NCBI GenBank assembly: GCA_963723205.1
Contig: CAVRQC010000026.1
Location: forward strand, 124,001-188,000
DNA from: CAVQBP01 sp963723205
GTDB taxonomy: Bacteria > Bacteroidota > Ignavibacteria > Ignavibacteriales > Ignavibacteriaceae
Direction of reading: 5' to 3'
Length of the DNA: 64,000 nucleotides
In this document: in pieces, positions 46,611 to 55,943 of the stretch
Layout: every line of letters begins with the position of its first letter
Numbering within the stretch: the stretch's first letter is position 1
Notes under the pieces: generated by a model
The model's input: the letters and a program-made list of their open reading frames with translations, nothing else
Database searches by the model: none
What the model was told of the DNA's origin: nothing
Made by a program: the position numbers and the translations under genes

Positions 46611-47660
46611 CTAATAACCGGTTATTAAAAACTTTGCTGTTACAGGAAAGTGATCGCTGTATCCACCCAAATATTTATTGCCGCCATATGTCGGGAAAGG
46701 AGTCCCTTTATATTTACCGGAAGGTTCTACTATATAATTTGGTTTAAATATTTGGAAGGAATTACACATGTATTTTAATTTACCAAAAATTAAATTTGAA
46801 GTTATTATTATTTGATCCAACATATTCCAATCATCCCTGTATTTATATGATCCTTCACCATTTTTAAATATCTTATAAGAAGTATTAAGCAATATATTAC
46901 CATTTCCGGAATTTTGAAGTGATCCAGTAGCATTACAATTATAAGGCTGTGCATCAAGTACTTTTAATACAGATTCATTTCCCGGCTCATCATTAAAATC
47001 ACCCATGATAATAATTTTTGAGTTTTTGTTTTGTTCCATATAAAAGTCAACTCTTTTCCTCAATGTCGAAGCAGCTTTATCCCTTTTTATTTCGGTTTTT
47101 TCTACCCCTCCATACCTTGAAGGCCAGTGATTTACAAAAATATGCAGTGTATCCCCGGATTCTTTAAGTAACAAATTAGCATTTAATATAAGTCTTGTAT
47201 TATCATTGTCATTCAAGTGTACTGTATCTGCGAATATTGAAAGCAGTTTAAGTTTATCAGCATTATATAATAGTCCATTATCAATCCCCCGTTCGTCAGG
47301 TGATTCCCTATAAGCAACTTGGTAATTAATATCTGTCAAATATTTCGAAATCATATTCTCCAGTAATGATTTATGCTCAACCTCACAAACACCAAGTATA
47401 TCAGGACCTTTATTATTATTCATTGCATCAATAACTCTGGCAAGGTTAGATAATTTTTTATCCAGTCTTTCACTTGTCCAATCTTTTCTACTTCCGGGTA
47501 AAAATTCTTCATCTATTTTCCCCGGATCGTCAATGGTATCGAATAGATTTTCAAGGTTCCAGGAAGCGACAAAAAGGGTATCAGTAGCAGAGCTCCCAGC
47601 TAAAGAAATTTGATTATTTATTAAAATGCAAAATACTAGAAGGATAGAAAATTTTTTCAT
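46611..47660 (-). CDS. Secreted endonuclease/exonuclease/phosphatase family protein
   Basis: A signal peptide (to about 21) precedes the EEP fold. Its metal and catalytic motifs are SWNLENLFD, GVCEVEH, NHWPSRYGG, IIMGDFNDEP and YSDHFPV. It could be a nuclease or a phosphatase of lipid or nucleotide substrates outside the cytoplasm. It lies two bases past the Kup gene. Confidence 0.86.
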   Translation of the reverse strand: MKKFSILLVFCILINNQISLAGSSATDTLFVASWNLENLFDTIDDPGKIDEEFLPGSRKDWTSERLDKKLSNLARVIDAMNNNKGPDILGVCEVEHKSLLENMISKYLTDINYQVAYRESPDERGIDNGLLYNADKLKLLSIFADTVHLNDNDNTRLILNANLLLKESGDTLHIFVNHWPSRYGGVEKTEIKRDKAASTLRKRVDFYMEQNKNSKIIIMGDFNDEPGNESVLKVLDAQPYNCNATGSLQNSGNGNILLNTSYKIFKNGEGSYKYRDDWNMLDQIIITSNLIFGKLKYMCNSFQIFKPNYIVEPSGKYKGTPFPTYGGNKYLGGYSDHFPVTAKFLITGY

Positions 47661-47662
47661 AT

Positions 47663-49483
47663 TTAAAGTTCCAGCCGTGTTGCGACTCCGTGTAGTTTGT
47701 TATACGGAAGCCTGTAAAATGTAACAAAACTTGGTGATATCTTTTTTAAGAACGAATAGATTTTTAATAAAGGATTTTTAGTCGTTATATCTTCAACTCC
47801 GTAGAAAATAACTTTTTCGATTATACCATTCTCTTTTAACAATTTAGGTATATCTAAATATTCCATATACCCCACATCGATAACAATTCCTGATAAACCT
47901 TTTTCGATAACCTGCTTTTCATGAAATTTAACACCATACGGAGTATCTTTAATAGATATAGCCAGCAATATATTTTCTTCATAAATAATATTACTTTTAA
48001 TCATACAATGAACAATATAAGGCGGAATTTCTTTTAAACTTTTGGTAAAGAAAATTGCAGTTCCTTTAATATTATTATTAAGAGAGTATATTTGATTAAA
48101 ACTTTCAATAAATATATCAACCGGTAATGCGCGGAAAGACTTGTACATCGCTCTTCCACCCTTTTGCCATAAACGTATAACAAAGAAAGGTATTAAAGCA
48201 ATTATAATTGACCAGTAACCTCCGTATGGAATTTTGTTAAACACTGCAAGGAGGAACATAAGATCAACAACAAATACCAGTGAAGCAGCACTCATTTTCA
48301 GGTAATTCTTTTGCAGTCTAAAAATCCAGATCATGAAAATAGAACTGATGGTCATTGTGGCTGTAACAGCTAATCCATATGCTGCGGCCAGGTTTTCTGA
48401 TTTTTCAAACATAAATACCATTAATAAAACAGCAGCTAAAAGAATCCAGTTTATAACACTGATATAAATCTGGGATTTTAATTCTGTTGATGTATAGGTT
48501 ATCTTCATTAATGGAAATATTCTTGTAGTAATTCCCTGGTAAATTAATGACATAACAGCGCTTATCATTGCCTGAGATGCAATGATTGTTGCAAACAAAG
48601 TTAAAATCAGAAAAGGGATATAGGCAATATTAGAAATACTGTGAACCATTTCAAAAAGAATAGATTCAGGTCTGTGCTGGGTAATTAAGAAAGCACCTTG
48701 TCCAAAATAATTTACAACCAGGGCAACAAAAACAAAATACCAGGCTTGTCTAATCGGAGTACTTCCCAAATGTCCCATATCTGCATAAAGTGCCTCACCG
48801 CCCGTAGCGCATAAAATTACCTCGCTTAAAACAAAAAAGCCGGATAAACCATTACGTATCATAAATTCAATAGCATAATGAGGACTAACAGCTAAGAGTA
48901 CACCTGGAGCTTTTGTTATTGAGATTAATCCAGTAATAAAAAGTGACGAAAACCATATTACCATTATGGGGCCGAAAGAAGTAGACACTTTATCCGTTCC
49001 CTTTGACTGGAATGCAAATAACAGGATAGTAATTATACAGGTAATCAGGATAACTGTACTTGTGCTTATATGCCCTAAGCCAGGAATTAATTCCAAACCT
49101 TCAACTGCAGAGAGAATACTTATTGCAGGAGTAATTACTCCGTCACCCATAAGTAAAGAGACACCAACATAACCAAGGAAAGTTGCAAAAGCAGCTTTCC
49201 TTCCTGTTTTTACAATTTTCGCAAGTATTTCTTTAATGACAATTATACCGCCTTCCCCTTTGATACTAAGGCTCATAGCCAGCCATGCGTACTCCATGGT
49301 AACTAAAATAATCAGTGACCAAAACATAAGGGAAAGTACACCCATTACATTATCATGGGTAGGTCTTGTAAGTGTAAAAACAACTGTAATAGTATAAATA
49401 GGACTTGTACCAATGTCCCCGAAGACAAGTCCCATAGCTTTTATATTTTCTTTTATTGAAAAAGAACGGTTATTATTAGACAT
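47663..49483 (-). CDS. kup: Potassium uptake protein Kup
   Basis: A potassium/proton symporter of the KUP/HAK/KT family with about 12 helices over 606 residues. Its N-terminus is the signature MGLVFGDIGTSPIYT, followed by VSLLMGDGVITPAISILSAVEGL and LCATGGEALYADMGHLG. The C-terminal 180 residues form the usual cytosolic domain. Nothing in its 156-base leader looks like a known riboswitch. Confidence 0.94.
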   Translation of the reverse strand: MSNNNRSFSIKENIKAMGLVFGDIGTSPIYTITVVFTLTRPTHDNVMGVLSLMFWSLIILVTMEYAWLAMSLSIKGEGGIIVIKEILAKIVKTGRKAAFATFLGYVGVSLLMGDGVITPAISILSAVEGLELIPGLGHISTSTVILITCIITILLFAFQSKGTDKVSTSFGPIMVIWFSSLFITGLISITKAPGVLLAVSPHYAIEFMIRNGLSGFFVLSEVILCATGGEALYADMGHLGSTPIRQAWYFVFVALVVNYFGQGAFLITQHRPESILFEMVHSISNIAYIPFLILTLFATIIASQAMISAVMSLIYQGITTRIFPLMKITYTSTELKSQIYISVINWILLAAVLLMVFMFEKSENLAAAYGLAVTATMTISSIFMIWIFRLQKNYLKMSAASLVFVVDLMFLLAVFNKIPYGGYWSIIIALIPFFVIRLWQKGGRAMYKSFRALPVDIFIESFNQIYSLNNNIKGTAIFFTKSLKEIPPYIVHCMIKSNIIYEENILLAISIKDTPYGVKFHEKQVIEKGLSGIVIDVGYMEYLDIPKLLKENGIIEKVIFYGVEDITTKNPLLKIYSFLKKISPSFVTFYRLPYNKLHGVATRLEL

Positions 49484-49639
49484 TCAATTCCTGATAAAGC
49501 CTCAACAATTCAAGTGTTCAGTATTAATTTCAAAACTATAAACTTTAAAATGAAATGGAGTAATTCTTTTAATTTGATAATAGTTCTTTAATAGTATTTT
49601 TATTTTAAACTGTATAATTTAACTCTATTTAGAAAAATA

Positions 49640-51196
49640 TTAAAATTTCTGCTGCTCCTTTTTATCCCAGGCTATTTTGATCATTAAGAATATCAATCCT
49701 AATAATACAAGCATAAGAATTCTTGCACCCCATATATAGGGATAATTAACTTCGGCCACATTTTTAAGCATAAGTATTGGTATAGCATCTTGTATGAACC
49801 ACCAAAGCATGATAATAAACAGAACAGCCGGAGTTATAAATTTCATAAGGTAATAAAAGAATCTCGGGATCTTTATATCTCCACCATCATTTAATTCATT
49901 CCATGCTTTATCGGCTCCAAATACCCACATAAACAGAATTGTTTCAATAAGTGCAAATAAAACTAAACCGAAAGTACCTGCCCAGTAATCCATTTCATCT
50001 AAGAAGCCATATTTAATAAAGAATACTACGAATTGGACTGCAATAAGAACAATAATAGCTAGAATAGCTGTAGCCTTTTTCCTTGAAACTTTAAACTCGT
50101 CTTCCATAAAAGCAATTACAGGTTGTCCCATTGCAACCGAAGATGTAATTCCTGCAAAAAATAAAAGTAAAAACCATATAAAACCGAAGAAAGAACCGAA
50201 AGGAATTTGTTCGAAAATAAGTGGCATTGATACAAAACCAAGATCAAATGCACCGCCATTGGCAATTTGAGTTGTCATAGTTAATCCAAAAAAAGCAACA
50301 GCTGCAGGTATGGCAATAGAACCACCCAAAACTACCTCGGCGAATTCATTCGTAGCAGATGTACTTAGTCCCGAAAGTGCAATATCATCTTTTGGTTTTA
50401 AATAGCTTGCATATGCTTGTATTGTACCCATACCGACAGATAATGTAAAGAAGATTTGGCCGGCTGCAGCAAGCCACACATCCGGATTTCCGAGGCTGCT
50501 GAATTTAGGATTCCACATAAAAGCCAAACCATTAATAATAGAATTTTCAGGATGTGCAGGATTAGGAGCCCCAAGTGTTAAAACTCTTACAGCAAGAATA
50601 ACTCCAAAAACAAACAAAAGGGGCATGGCAATCTTTGCCAGCTTTTCAATTCCTTTTGAGATACCCTTATAAAGTATCCAAAAGTTTATTGTAAAGGTTG
50701 CCAGCATAAATAAATATGAAGGAAGTATTGAATTAAAATGAATGCTGGTTTCTTTTCCCTGGAAACTATAAAGGAAAGTTTTCATTGCTTCAAAACTTTC
50801 CATATCAAAATAACTTTTAGTAATTGAGAAGAAACTGAAACCTAATGTCCACGATTCAATGTACGTATAGTAGATCATTATTGTTAGTGAAATAAACAAA
50901 CCTAATGCACCAAAATATTTTGCAAGCTTATTTTTCCACAAAACATCAAACATCCCGGGTGCACTACCATGGTTAAATTTTCCACCATGTCTCCCTATTC
51001 CCCATTCTATCCACATTAAGGGAATTCCCAAAATAAGAAAGAATATAAAATAAGGGATCATAAAAGCGCCGCCGCCATTTTGCGCTGCCTGAACAGGGAA
51101 TCTTAAAAAATTCCCTAAACCAACAGCATTCCCGGCAACAGCTAAAATTAATCCTATTTTACTTCCCCATTGCTCTCTTTCATTATTCAGGGACAT
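49640..51196 (-). CDS. Sodium-dependent transporter, NSS/SNF family
   Basis: The LeuT-fold signature is clear: WGSKIGLILAVAGNAVGLGNFLRFP and NGGGAFMIPYFIF, with the sodium-site residues near TNEFAEVVLGG. There are about 12 helices over 518 residues. Substrates of such carriers are amino acids or related amines. A 39-residue MetS-like protein is encoded just upstream, as in two-component MetPS methionine/alanine carriers. Confidence 0.92.
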   Translation of the reverse strand: MSLNNEREQWGSKIGLILAVAGNAVGLGNFLRFPVQAAQNGGGAFMIPYFIFFLILGIPLMWIEWGIGRHGGKFNHGSAPGMFDVLWKNKLAKYFGALGLFISLTIMIYYTYIESWTLGFSFFSITKSYFDMESFEAMKTFLYSFQGKETSIHFNSILPSYLFMLATFTINFWILYKGISKGIEKLAKIAMPLLFVFGVILAVRVLTLGAPNPAHPENSIINGLAFMWNPKFSSLGNPDVWLAAAGQIFFTLSVGMGTIQAYASYLKPKDDIALSGLSTSATNEFAEVVLGGSIAIPAAVAFFGLTMTTQIANGGAFDLGFVSMPLIFEQIPFGSFFGFIWFLLLFFAGITSSVAMGQPVIAFMEDEFKVSRKKATAILAIIVLIAVQFVVFFIKYGFLDEMDYWAGTFGLVLFALIETILFMWVFGADKAWNELNDGGDIKIPRFFYYLMKFITPAVLFIIMLWWFIQDAIPILMLKNVAEVNYPYIWGARILMLVLLGLIFLMIKIAWDKKEQQKF

Positions 51197-51234
51197 AAAT
51201 TCTCCTGCAGATTTTTAATTTAATTTTTGGAGTG

Positions 51235-51251
51235 TCCCGAAATATTCGGGA
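51235..51251. repeat. Inverted repeat TCCCGAA-ATA-TTCGGGA in the NSS leader
   Basis: Two perfect seven-base arms flank a three-base loop, about 40 bases upstream of the NSS start and 57 past the small-subunit stop. No T run follows on the minus strand, so it is not a clear terminator. It may be an RNA processing hairpin that sets the ratio of the two products, or a dispersed repeat. Confidence 0.5.
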
Positions 51252-51307
51252 TATATAATCGCAAAATAGAAAAAATTTATTACAATTTGGAGTATGCAAC
51301 TAATTTA

Positions 51308-51427
51308 TCAAAAAAACATTCCATATATTATATAAACCAAACCGATTAATAATCCTAATGAAAAAACTCCTGCAAAAAAATAAAATGGTAAATTTGATTT
51401 CTTTTCTTCTTGATTATTCTGTTCCAT
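51308..51427 (-). CDS. MetS-like small subunit of NSS transporter
   Basis: This 39-residue open frame starts with ATG at 51427 and stops with TGA at 51308-51310. The N-terminus is charged and polar (MEQNNQEEKKSN). It is followed by one helix (FYFFAGVFSLGLLIGLVYIIY) and ends in FF. Size, single helix and place 111 bases before an NSS transporter fit the MetS family small subunits. It is too short for most automated open-frame lists. The match is by pattern and context only. Confidence 0.65.
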   Translation of the reverse strand: MEQNNQEEKKSNLPFYFFAGVFSLGLLIGLVYIIYGMFF

Positions 51428-51496
51428 AGTAATTCCTTAATATTAAATTTTTATAAAAATTTGGTAATAATTTATTTTGCTGAGGAATTACTTTGG

Positions 51497-51856
51497 TTAT
51501 ATATCTGTTGAGTATACAACGGTTACGAACGGGCGTGATGAATTAGATTTGCTTAAGCTATTTTGGATTGATGCATGATATTTATTAAAAACAATATTTA
51601 AAGAATTATCCAAATAACTGCTTATATCTTCTATCCCTGTAGTTTTATCAAATATTCTCTTATCAGGTTTTATATTATCAATTAAGATATTGGTATTTGA
51701 ATTTAAATCTACGAATACAATGTTCTGATCATCTGTTTTTTTTATACTTTTTGGAGAAGCTGAAAAAGAAATCAGAATATTAAAAAGAAATAATATTGAC
51801 AGACAGGTTACTAAGAATTTGAATATTCTCTTATTTCGAAAATTAAAAAAATCCAT
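51497..51856 (-). CDS. Hypothetical membrane-anchored or secreted protein
   Basis: The 119-residue product has a basic start and a hydrophobic stretch (FLVTCLSILFLFNILISFS), then an asparagine- and serine-rich region. The C-terminus PFVTVVYSTDI is strand-like. I do not recognise it. Base composition and place are like its neighbours in a region of lineage-specific secreted proteins. Confidence 0.5.
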   Translation of the reverse strand: MDFFNFRNKRIFKFLVTCLSILFLFNILISFSASPKSIKKTDDQNIVFVDLNSNTNILIDNIKPDKRIFDKTTGIEDISSYLDNSLNIVFNKYHASIQNSLSKSNSSRPFVTVVYSTDI

Positions 51857-51921
51857 AATTAGTATTTTATTCTAATATTAAATTAAATCCAAATTTCTCA
51901 AATATCTGTGATTTTAGAGAT

Positions 51922-51949
51922 TTGAAATTATATTTATGATAAATATAAT
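51922..51949 (+). promoter_or_regulatory. Sigma-70-type promoter of the NIYTPQ repeat gene
   Basis: TTGAAA (51922-51927) and TATAAT (51944-51949) are separated by 16 bases, 33 bases before the ATG. The match to the general consensus is the best in the window. Confidence 0.55.
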
Positions 51950-51981
51950 ATACCAGGATAATAAAAATAAAAGGTAATCAA

Positions 51982-52368
51982 ATGATACGATTCAAAAAAG
52001 GTAGCTTATTTGCAGCTGCATTCTCTACATTATTTTTATTCTTTTTTTGTAGCAATGTTACAAATGCCCAGAGCAGCGGACCTTTCCATAATATCTATAC
52101 ACCACAAATGTTTTATCAGAATATCTATTCCCCCCAGATGGATAAATCAAACATTTATACTCCCAAAGCAGACCAATCTTACATTTACACTTTAAATCAG
52201 GACCTGATTGATTTTCATCATAATTCACTATATGAATCAATCCATTCAACTGAAAGCAATGATAATAACTCACTATTAATTGTAAAAGACAATAAAGGGA
52301 ATGTCATATCTGCTATTCAGTTAACTAATGATGCAAAAAATAAACAGCATGATTACCAGAACAAATAA
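51982..52368 (+). CDS. Secreted protein with a ten-residue NIYTPQ repeat
   Basis: A signal peptide ends near TNA-Q (about 29). Four copies of a decapeptide follow, starting at residues 37, 47, 57 and 67: NIYTPQMFYQ, NIYSPQMDKS, NIYTPKADQS and a decayed YIYTLNQDLI. The remaining 50 residues are polar with a predicted beta-hairpin (LLIVKDNKGNVISAIQL). The gene is single, on the plus strand between two minus-strand genes. It has a strong promoter (51922-51949) and an AAAGG site. The family is unknown to me. Its regular I-Y spacing suggests a stacking or binding repeat, but the function is open. Confidence 0.7.
   Translation: MIRFKKGSLFAAAFSTLFLFFFCSNVTNAQSSGPFHNIYTPQMFYQNIYSPQMDKSNIYTPKADQSYIYTLNQDLIDFHHNSLYESIHSTESNDNNSLLIVKDNKGNVISAIQLTNDAKNKQHDYQNK
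52090..52209 (+). repeat. Four 30-bp coding tandem repeats
   Basis: These bases encode the four decapeptide units of the secreted repeat protein. The I-Y pair keeps an exact 30-base period while the last unit has drifted. Confidence 0.65.
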
Positions 52369-52403
52369 AATATAGGTTGAAATATCTTTAGGATATCTAA
52401 TGT

Positions 52404-53045
52404 TTACTTTTCAAAATTCATATTATCCGGATAGAGTGCTGAAGGTAATTTACCACTTAGGTCTGTTAAAGGCACATTTTTATTAACAACAAGCAATTTA
52501 AAATTATCAATCCAGATTTCTCCCTTCCCGTGTAAAGAAGCTCCGAATAAAATTCGGCTGGCATTTTTGGGAACATCCAGAACAATTTCATATTTAATCC
52601 AATCAGACGATCCGACTACAGGTCTGTTTTGCATATTATCAAATGTAATTATTCTTCCTGCAGCATCTTCTACTGTCATAAACAAACCTGACCAGTATGT
52701 AACGAACTTTGTTTTGACATAACCGGATAATCTTACTCTTTCACCACGGTAATTATCTGCTTTAATTTCCTGCATAAGTTCACAAGATCCGGATGGTTTC
52801 AGTTCTTTTGATTTTATAAAGGCGGAAGAACCTCCATTTTCACTCATACCTCTGTCAATTCCTATTAAGTAATCTTGGGGTTCTGTACCGCTCTTGAACC
52901 AGCCTTCAGGAATAATGTCATTTTTATCAATAGGAGCACTTACGACAGGAATATCAGTGGTTTGTCCTAAGGTTAATATACTCAATGATAAAAACATTAG
53001 TGAAGTAAGAATCACTTTTCTCTGCAGGTAGATTCGTTTTTTCAT
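52404..53045 (-). CDS. Secreted protein with a carbohydrate-binding-like domain
   Basis: A signal peptide ends at TLG-Q. The mature part has a pattern of CBM4/9-like jelly rolls: GWFKSG, GGSSAFIKSKELKPSGSC, an aromatic strand YWSGLFMTVED, SDWIKYEIVLDVP and GEIWIDNFKLL. No catalytic motif is visible, so it may only bind a ligand. The ATG at 53045 has AAGGTGA before it and is preferred to a GTG at 53054. Confidence 0.65.
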   Translation of the reverse strand: MKKRIYLQRKVILTSLMFLSLSILTLGQTTDIPVVSAPIDKNDIIPEGWFKSGTEPQDYLIGIDRGMSENGGSSAFIKSKELKPSGSCELMQEIKADNYRGERVRLSGYVKTKFVTYWSGLFMTVEDAAGRIITFDNMQNRPVVGSSDWIKYEIVLDVPKNASRILFGASLHGKGEIWIDNFKLLVVNKNVPLTDLSGKLPSALYPDNMNFEK

Positions 53046-53338
53046 TATATTCACCTTTTATTAAAATTTACTCAGTTTAATATAAAATATACTTATTGAA
53101 ATAGAAAAAGGAAATTTTGGAATGTGTTTAAGCATGCATCCTAACGGATATAATGTATTAATATGAAAAAGAAAAATTAAAATCCAAAGAAATATAATAA
53201 CATATAAAATGCCATAAGAACACTCCACAGATATGTTGGAGAAACACGTTAAAAACGAAGTTATTATAAAAAAGTGGGAAATTTAAGCAATGAATATTTC
53301 CGAAAATCAGAAAAAATGAAATATTAATGTGAATATTT
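53046..53338. other. Intergenic region between the CBM-like gene and bshB1
   Basis: About 290 AT-rich bases without a convincing gene. The only structure is a short dyad CTCCA/TGGAG at 53223-53241. A minus-strand frame here has aromatic low-complexity content and is not convincing. Confidence 0.4.
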
Positions 53339-54052
53339 TTACAACAGATTTTCCGGCTTAAATTCAATTTTTTCTTCACAAAAGAATGGTTCTCCGTATT
53401 GTCTCCCAATTTGAAAGCCATAAAATTGAGCCCTTGATTCAATATATTGGATAAAACCGGGTTTACTTATAAAAGTTTCAGGTTCGGGGCTTTTAGGATT
53501 AAAGAATTGTGAAGAATATGAATTTACAGCTTTCATTTTGATCTCAAAACAGGAACTTACGTCCACAATAAATGATGGATCGAATGTATAAGTCTGCATG
53601 TAGTAAAAAAGTTTGTTAGGGCGATAAGCCTGCTGGGCAACTTCCTTATCGAATGTTTTGATTTTCATTAATCCAGTTGAAAACATTGCCTGTTTTATAA
53701 GTAAACTTGCATCCACATGATCCGGGTGACGATCGTTAAAATACGGTGCAAAAATTATTTTAGGTCTGTATTTCCTGATAGCCATAATTACTTTTACCAG
53801 ATTCTGCTGGGTTCTTTCTATGTTACCATCAGGAATATTAAGATTTTCTCTTACTGCTATTTTTAAAGCAAGAGCAGCTTGAAATGCTTCTTTTTGCCTT
53901 ATATCGGCACTTCCTCTTGTTCCTAGTTCCCCCCTGGTAAAATCAATTAAGCCTACTTTAAAATTTTGAGAAGAAAATTTAGCAATTGTTCCTCCCATAG
54001 ATAATTCTGCATCATCAGGATGTGCAGCAAAAACAAGTACATCAAGATTCAT
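53339..54052 (-). CDS. bshB1: Bacillithiol biosynthesis deacetylase BshB1
   Basis: This zinc enzyme removes acetyl from GlcNAc-malate during bacillithiol synthesis. The LmbE fold signature is AAHPDDAEL (H11, D14), followed by the BshB1-specific GLIDFTRGELGTRGSADIR and the third ligand region YFNDRHPDHVDAS. A length of 237 is normal. bshA and bshC are not in the window. This implies bacillithiol rather than glutathione as low-molecular-weight thiol. Confidence 0.93.
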   Translation of the reverse strand: MNLDVLVFAAHPDDAELSMGGTIAKFSSQNFKVGLIDFTRGELGTRGSADIRQKEAFQAALALKIAVRENLNIPDGNIERTQQNLVKVIMAIRKYRPKIIFAPYFNDRHPDHVDASLLIKQAMFSTGLMKIKTFDKEVAQQAYRPNKLFYYMQTYTFDPSFIVDVSSCFEIKMKAVNSYSSQFFNPKSPEPETFISKPGFIQYIESRAQFYGFQIGRQYGEPFFCEEKIEFKPENLL

Positions 54053-54328
54053 AATTATTTATGTATATTTAAATAAAATAATTTTGGAATCTAAATCTAA
54101 AAAATTTCCATACAATTATTAAACTTTCTTTAACAATTAATCATTCTTATTTAAAATAATTTTTAAAGGATATTTTTTAAAATAAAATGGACATAGAATT
54201 GCACGATTTTCAAAAAATATGTTTTTTAGAAATGAATTTTTTCCCTTAACTATAATAGATCTCAATTTACTATGTACTAATCAGGTACTGATTTTTTAAA
54301 AATAAGAGATTTTATCATTTACCAGAAT
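54053..54328. other. Divergent promoter region between bshB1 and amidohydrolase
   Basis: No gene is visible in 276 bases. On the plus strand TAGAAA (54227-54232) and TATAAT (54251-54256) with an 18-base spacer form a candidate promoter for the amidohydrolase. A short dyad ATCAG/CTGAT followed by six Ts lies at about 54281-54299. Confidence 0.35.
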
Positions 54329-55921
54329 ATGAAAAAAGCATTTATTAACGGATTAATATACACAGTCAACAACAAAAAGCCTTTAACGGAAGCTGTTATC
54401 GTTGAGGGAAATAGAATATTATATACGGGAACTAATGAAGACGTTAGAGCTAAAATCAATAAAGATACCGAAATAATAGATTTATGCGGTAAATTAATGC
54501 TTCCCGGTTTTATCGATGCTCATGTTCATTTGATAAACGGTGGGAATTATTTATCAGGATTGAACCTCAGAAATGCAAAATCGATTTCGGAATTTATTGA
54601 AATTTTAAAAATTTATACAAAAAGTAAAAAGGATGAATGGATTACAGGCGGAAGCTGGGACCATGAGCAATGGGAAGAAAAAATTCTACCAAATAAAGAG
54701 ATGATAGACAATTTTACTACTGATTTACCCGTTTTTATTGAACGAATGGATAAACATATAGGGCTGGCTAATTCATATGCACTGGAACTATGTAATATAA
54801 ATAAGAGTACACCGAATCCCCCCGGCGGGGAAATCTGTAAAGATCAAAACGGAGAATTAACAGGAATTTTAAAAGATAATGCAATGAGTTTGATATACCG
54901 TGTTATCCCGGAATCTACCGACATACAAAAATATCAGGCTGCATTAACTGCCCTTGAAGAAGCAAAAAAGAACGGCATTACAAGTGTTCATGATATTACT
55001 AACAGAAATGAGCTTTCAACTTATTTGAAGCTGGAAAAAGATGATAAATTAAAATGCCGGATATACACAATACTGCCAATTAATAATTATAAAAATCCGG
55101 AAGATGAAATAAAACTCGGGTTACATAAAACCAAAAAAATAAAATTTAGATCTTTAAAAGCTTTTGCTGATGGTTCTCTTGGTGCAGGAACTGCCTGGTT
55201 TTTTAAACCATACGAAAATGATACTTCAGCAGGATTACCACAAAATATTTTGATAGATGGTAATCTGAAAAAATTGGCAGCAGAAGCCGATAAACAAAAA
55301 CTGCAAATTTCAACACACGCAATCGGTGATAAAACAAATGCATATTTACTTGATATATATGAAGAAATAAAGAATCAAGATCCTTTACATGATAGAAGAT
55401 TCAGGATAGAACATGCACAGCATTTAAGATATCAGGATATTCCCAGGTTTTCAAGCATAGGAGTAATTGCTTCGTGTCAGCCTTACCATTTATATTTTGA
55501 TGGCTCATATGCCGAAAAGAAAATAGGTAAAGAAAGAATAAAATTTTCCTTTCCATTTAGGACTTTATTAGATAACAATGTTGTCTTATGCTTTGGCAGC
55601 GACTGGCCGGTTGTTCCTATAAATCCTCTTTATGGAATTTATGCTGCAGTAACAAGAAACACTTCAGATAATAAAAATCCTGACGGATGGATACCTGAAC
55701 AAAAAATATCGGTTGAAGATGCTGTCAAATGCTACACACTGAACAATGCTTATGCTTCTTTCGAGGAAGATATTAAAGGAAGTATTGAACCGGGTAAACT
55801 TGCTGATCTTGTCGTTTTAAATGAAAATATTTTTAGGATACCGCATGAAAAGATCAAAGATGTTAAAGTAGATATGACAGTGTTCGATGGAGAGATAATA
55901 TATGAAAGAAATATAAACTGA
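54329..55921 (+). CDS. YtcJ-like amidohydrolase
   Basis: A 530-residue metal-dependent hydrolase of the amidohydrolase superfamily. The metal motif HxH is in GFIDAHVHL. The later motifs are LKAFADGSLGAGTAWF, IEHAQHL with a metal histidine, and CFGSDWPVVPINPLYGI with the catalytic aspartate. A composite beta domain at both ends ends in GKLADLVVL. No signal peptide is present. Family members act on amides or lactones of varied kinds, so the substrate is unknown. Confidence 0.88.
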   Translation: MKKAFINGLIYTVNNKKPLTEAVIVEGNRILYTGTNEDVRAKINKDTEIIDLCGKLMLPGFIDAHVHLINGGNYLSGLNLRNAKSISEFIEILKIYTKSKKDEWITGGSWDHEQWEEKILPNKEMIDNFTTDLPVFIERMDKHIGLANSYALELCNINKSTPNPPGGEICKDQNGELTGILKDNAMSLIYRVIPESTDIQKYQAALTALEEAKKNGITSVHDITNRNELSTYLKLEKDDKLKCRIYTILPINNYKNPEDEIKLGLHKTKKIKFRSLKAFADGSLGAGTAWFFKPYENDTSAGLPQNILIDGNLKKLAAEADKQKLQISTHAIGDKTNAYLLDIYEEIKNQDPLHDRRFRIEHAQHLRYQDIPRFSSIGVIASCQPYHLYFDGSYAEKKIGKERIKFSFPFRTLLDNNVVLCFGSDWPVVPINPLYGIYAAVTRNTSDNKNPDGWIPEQKISVEDAVKCYTLNNAYASFEEDIKGSIEPGKLADLVVLNENIFRIPHEKIKDVKVDMTVFDGEIIYERNIN

Positions 55922-55943
55922 AATTATCAGATAATTGGAATAA

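Noticed and set aside
49484..49639. Potassium- or c-di-AMP-type riboswitch before kup
   Set aside because: The leader is AT-rich and I could not find the paired stems or conserved loops of either class.
53158..53442. Minus-strand frame rich in F, H and Y over the bshB1 end
   Set aside because: It overlaps the conserved bshB1 C-terminus and has low-complexity content; nothing supports translation.
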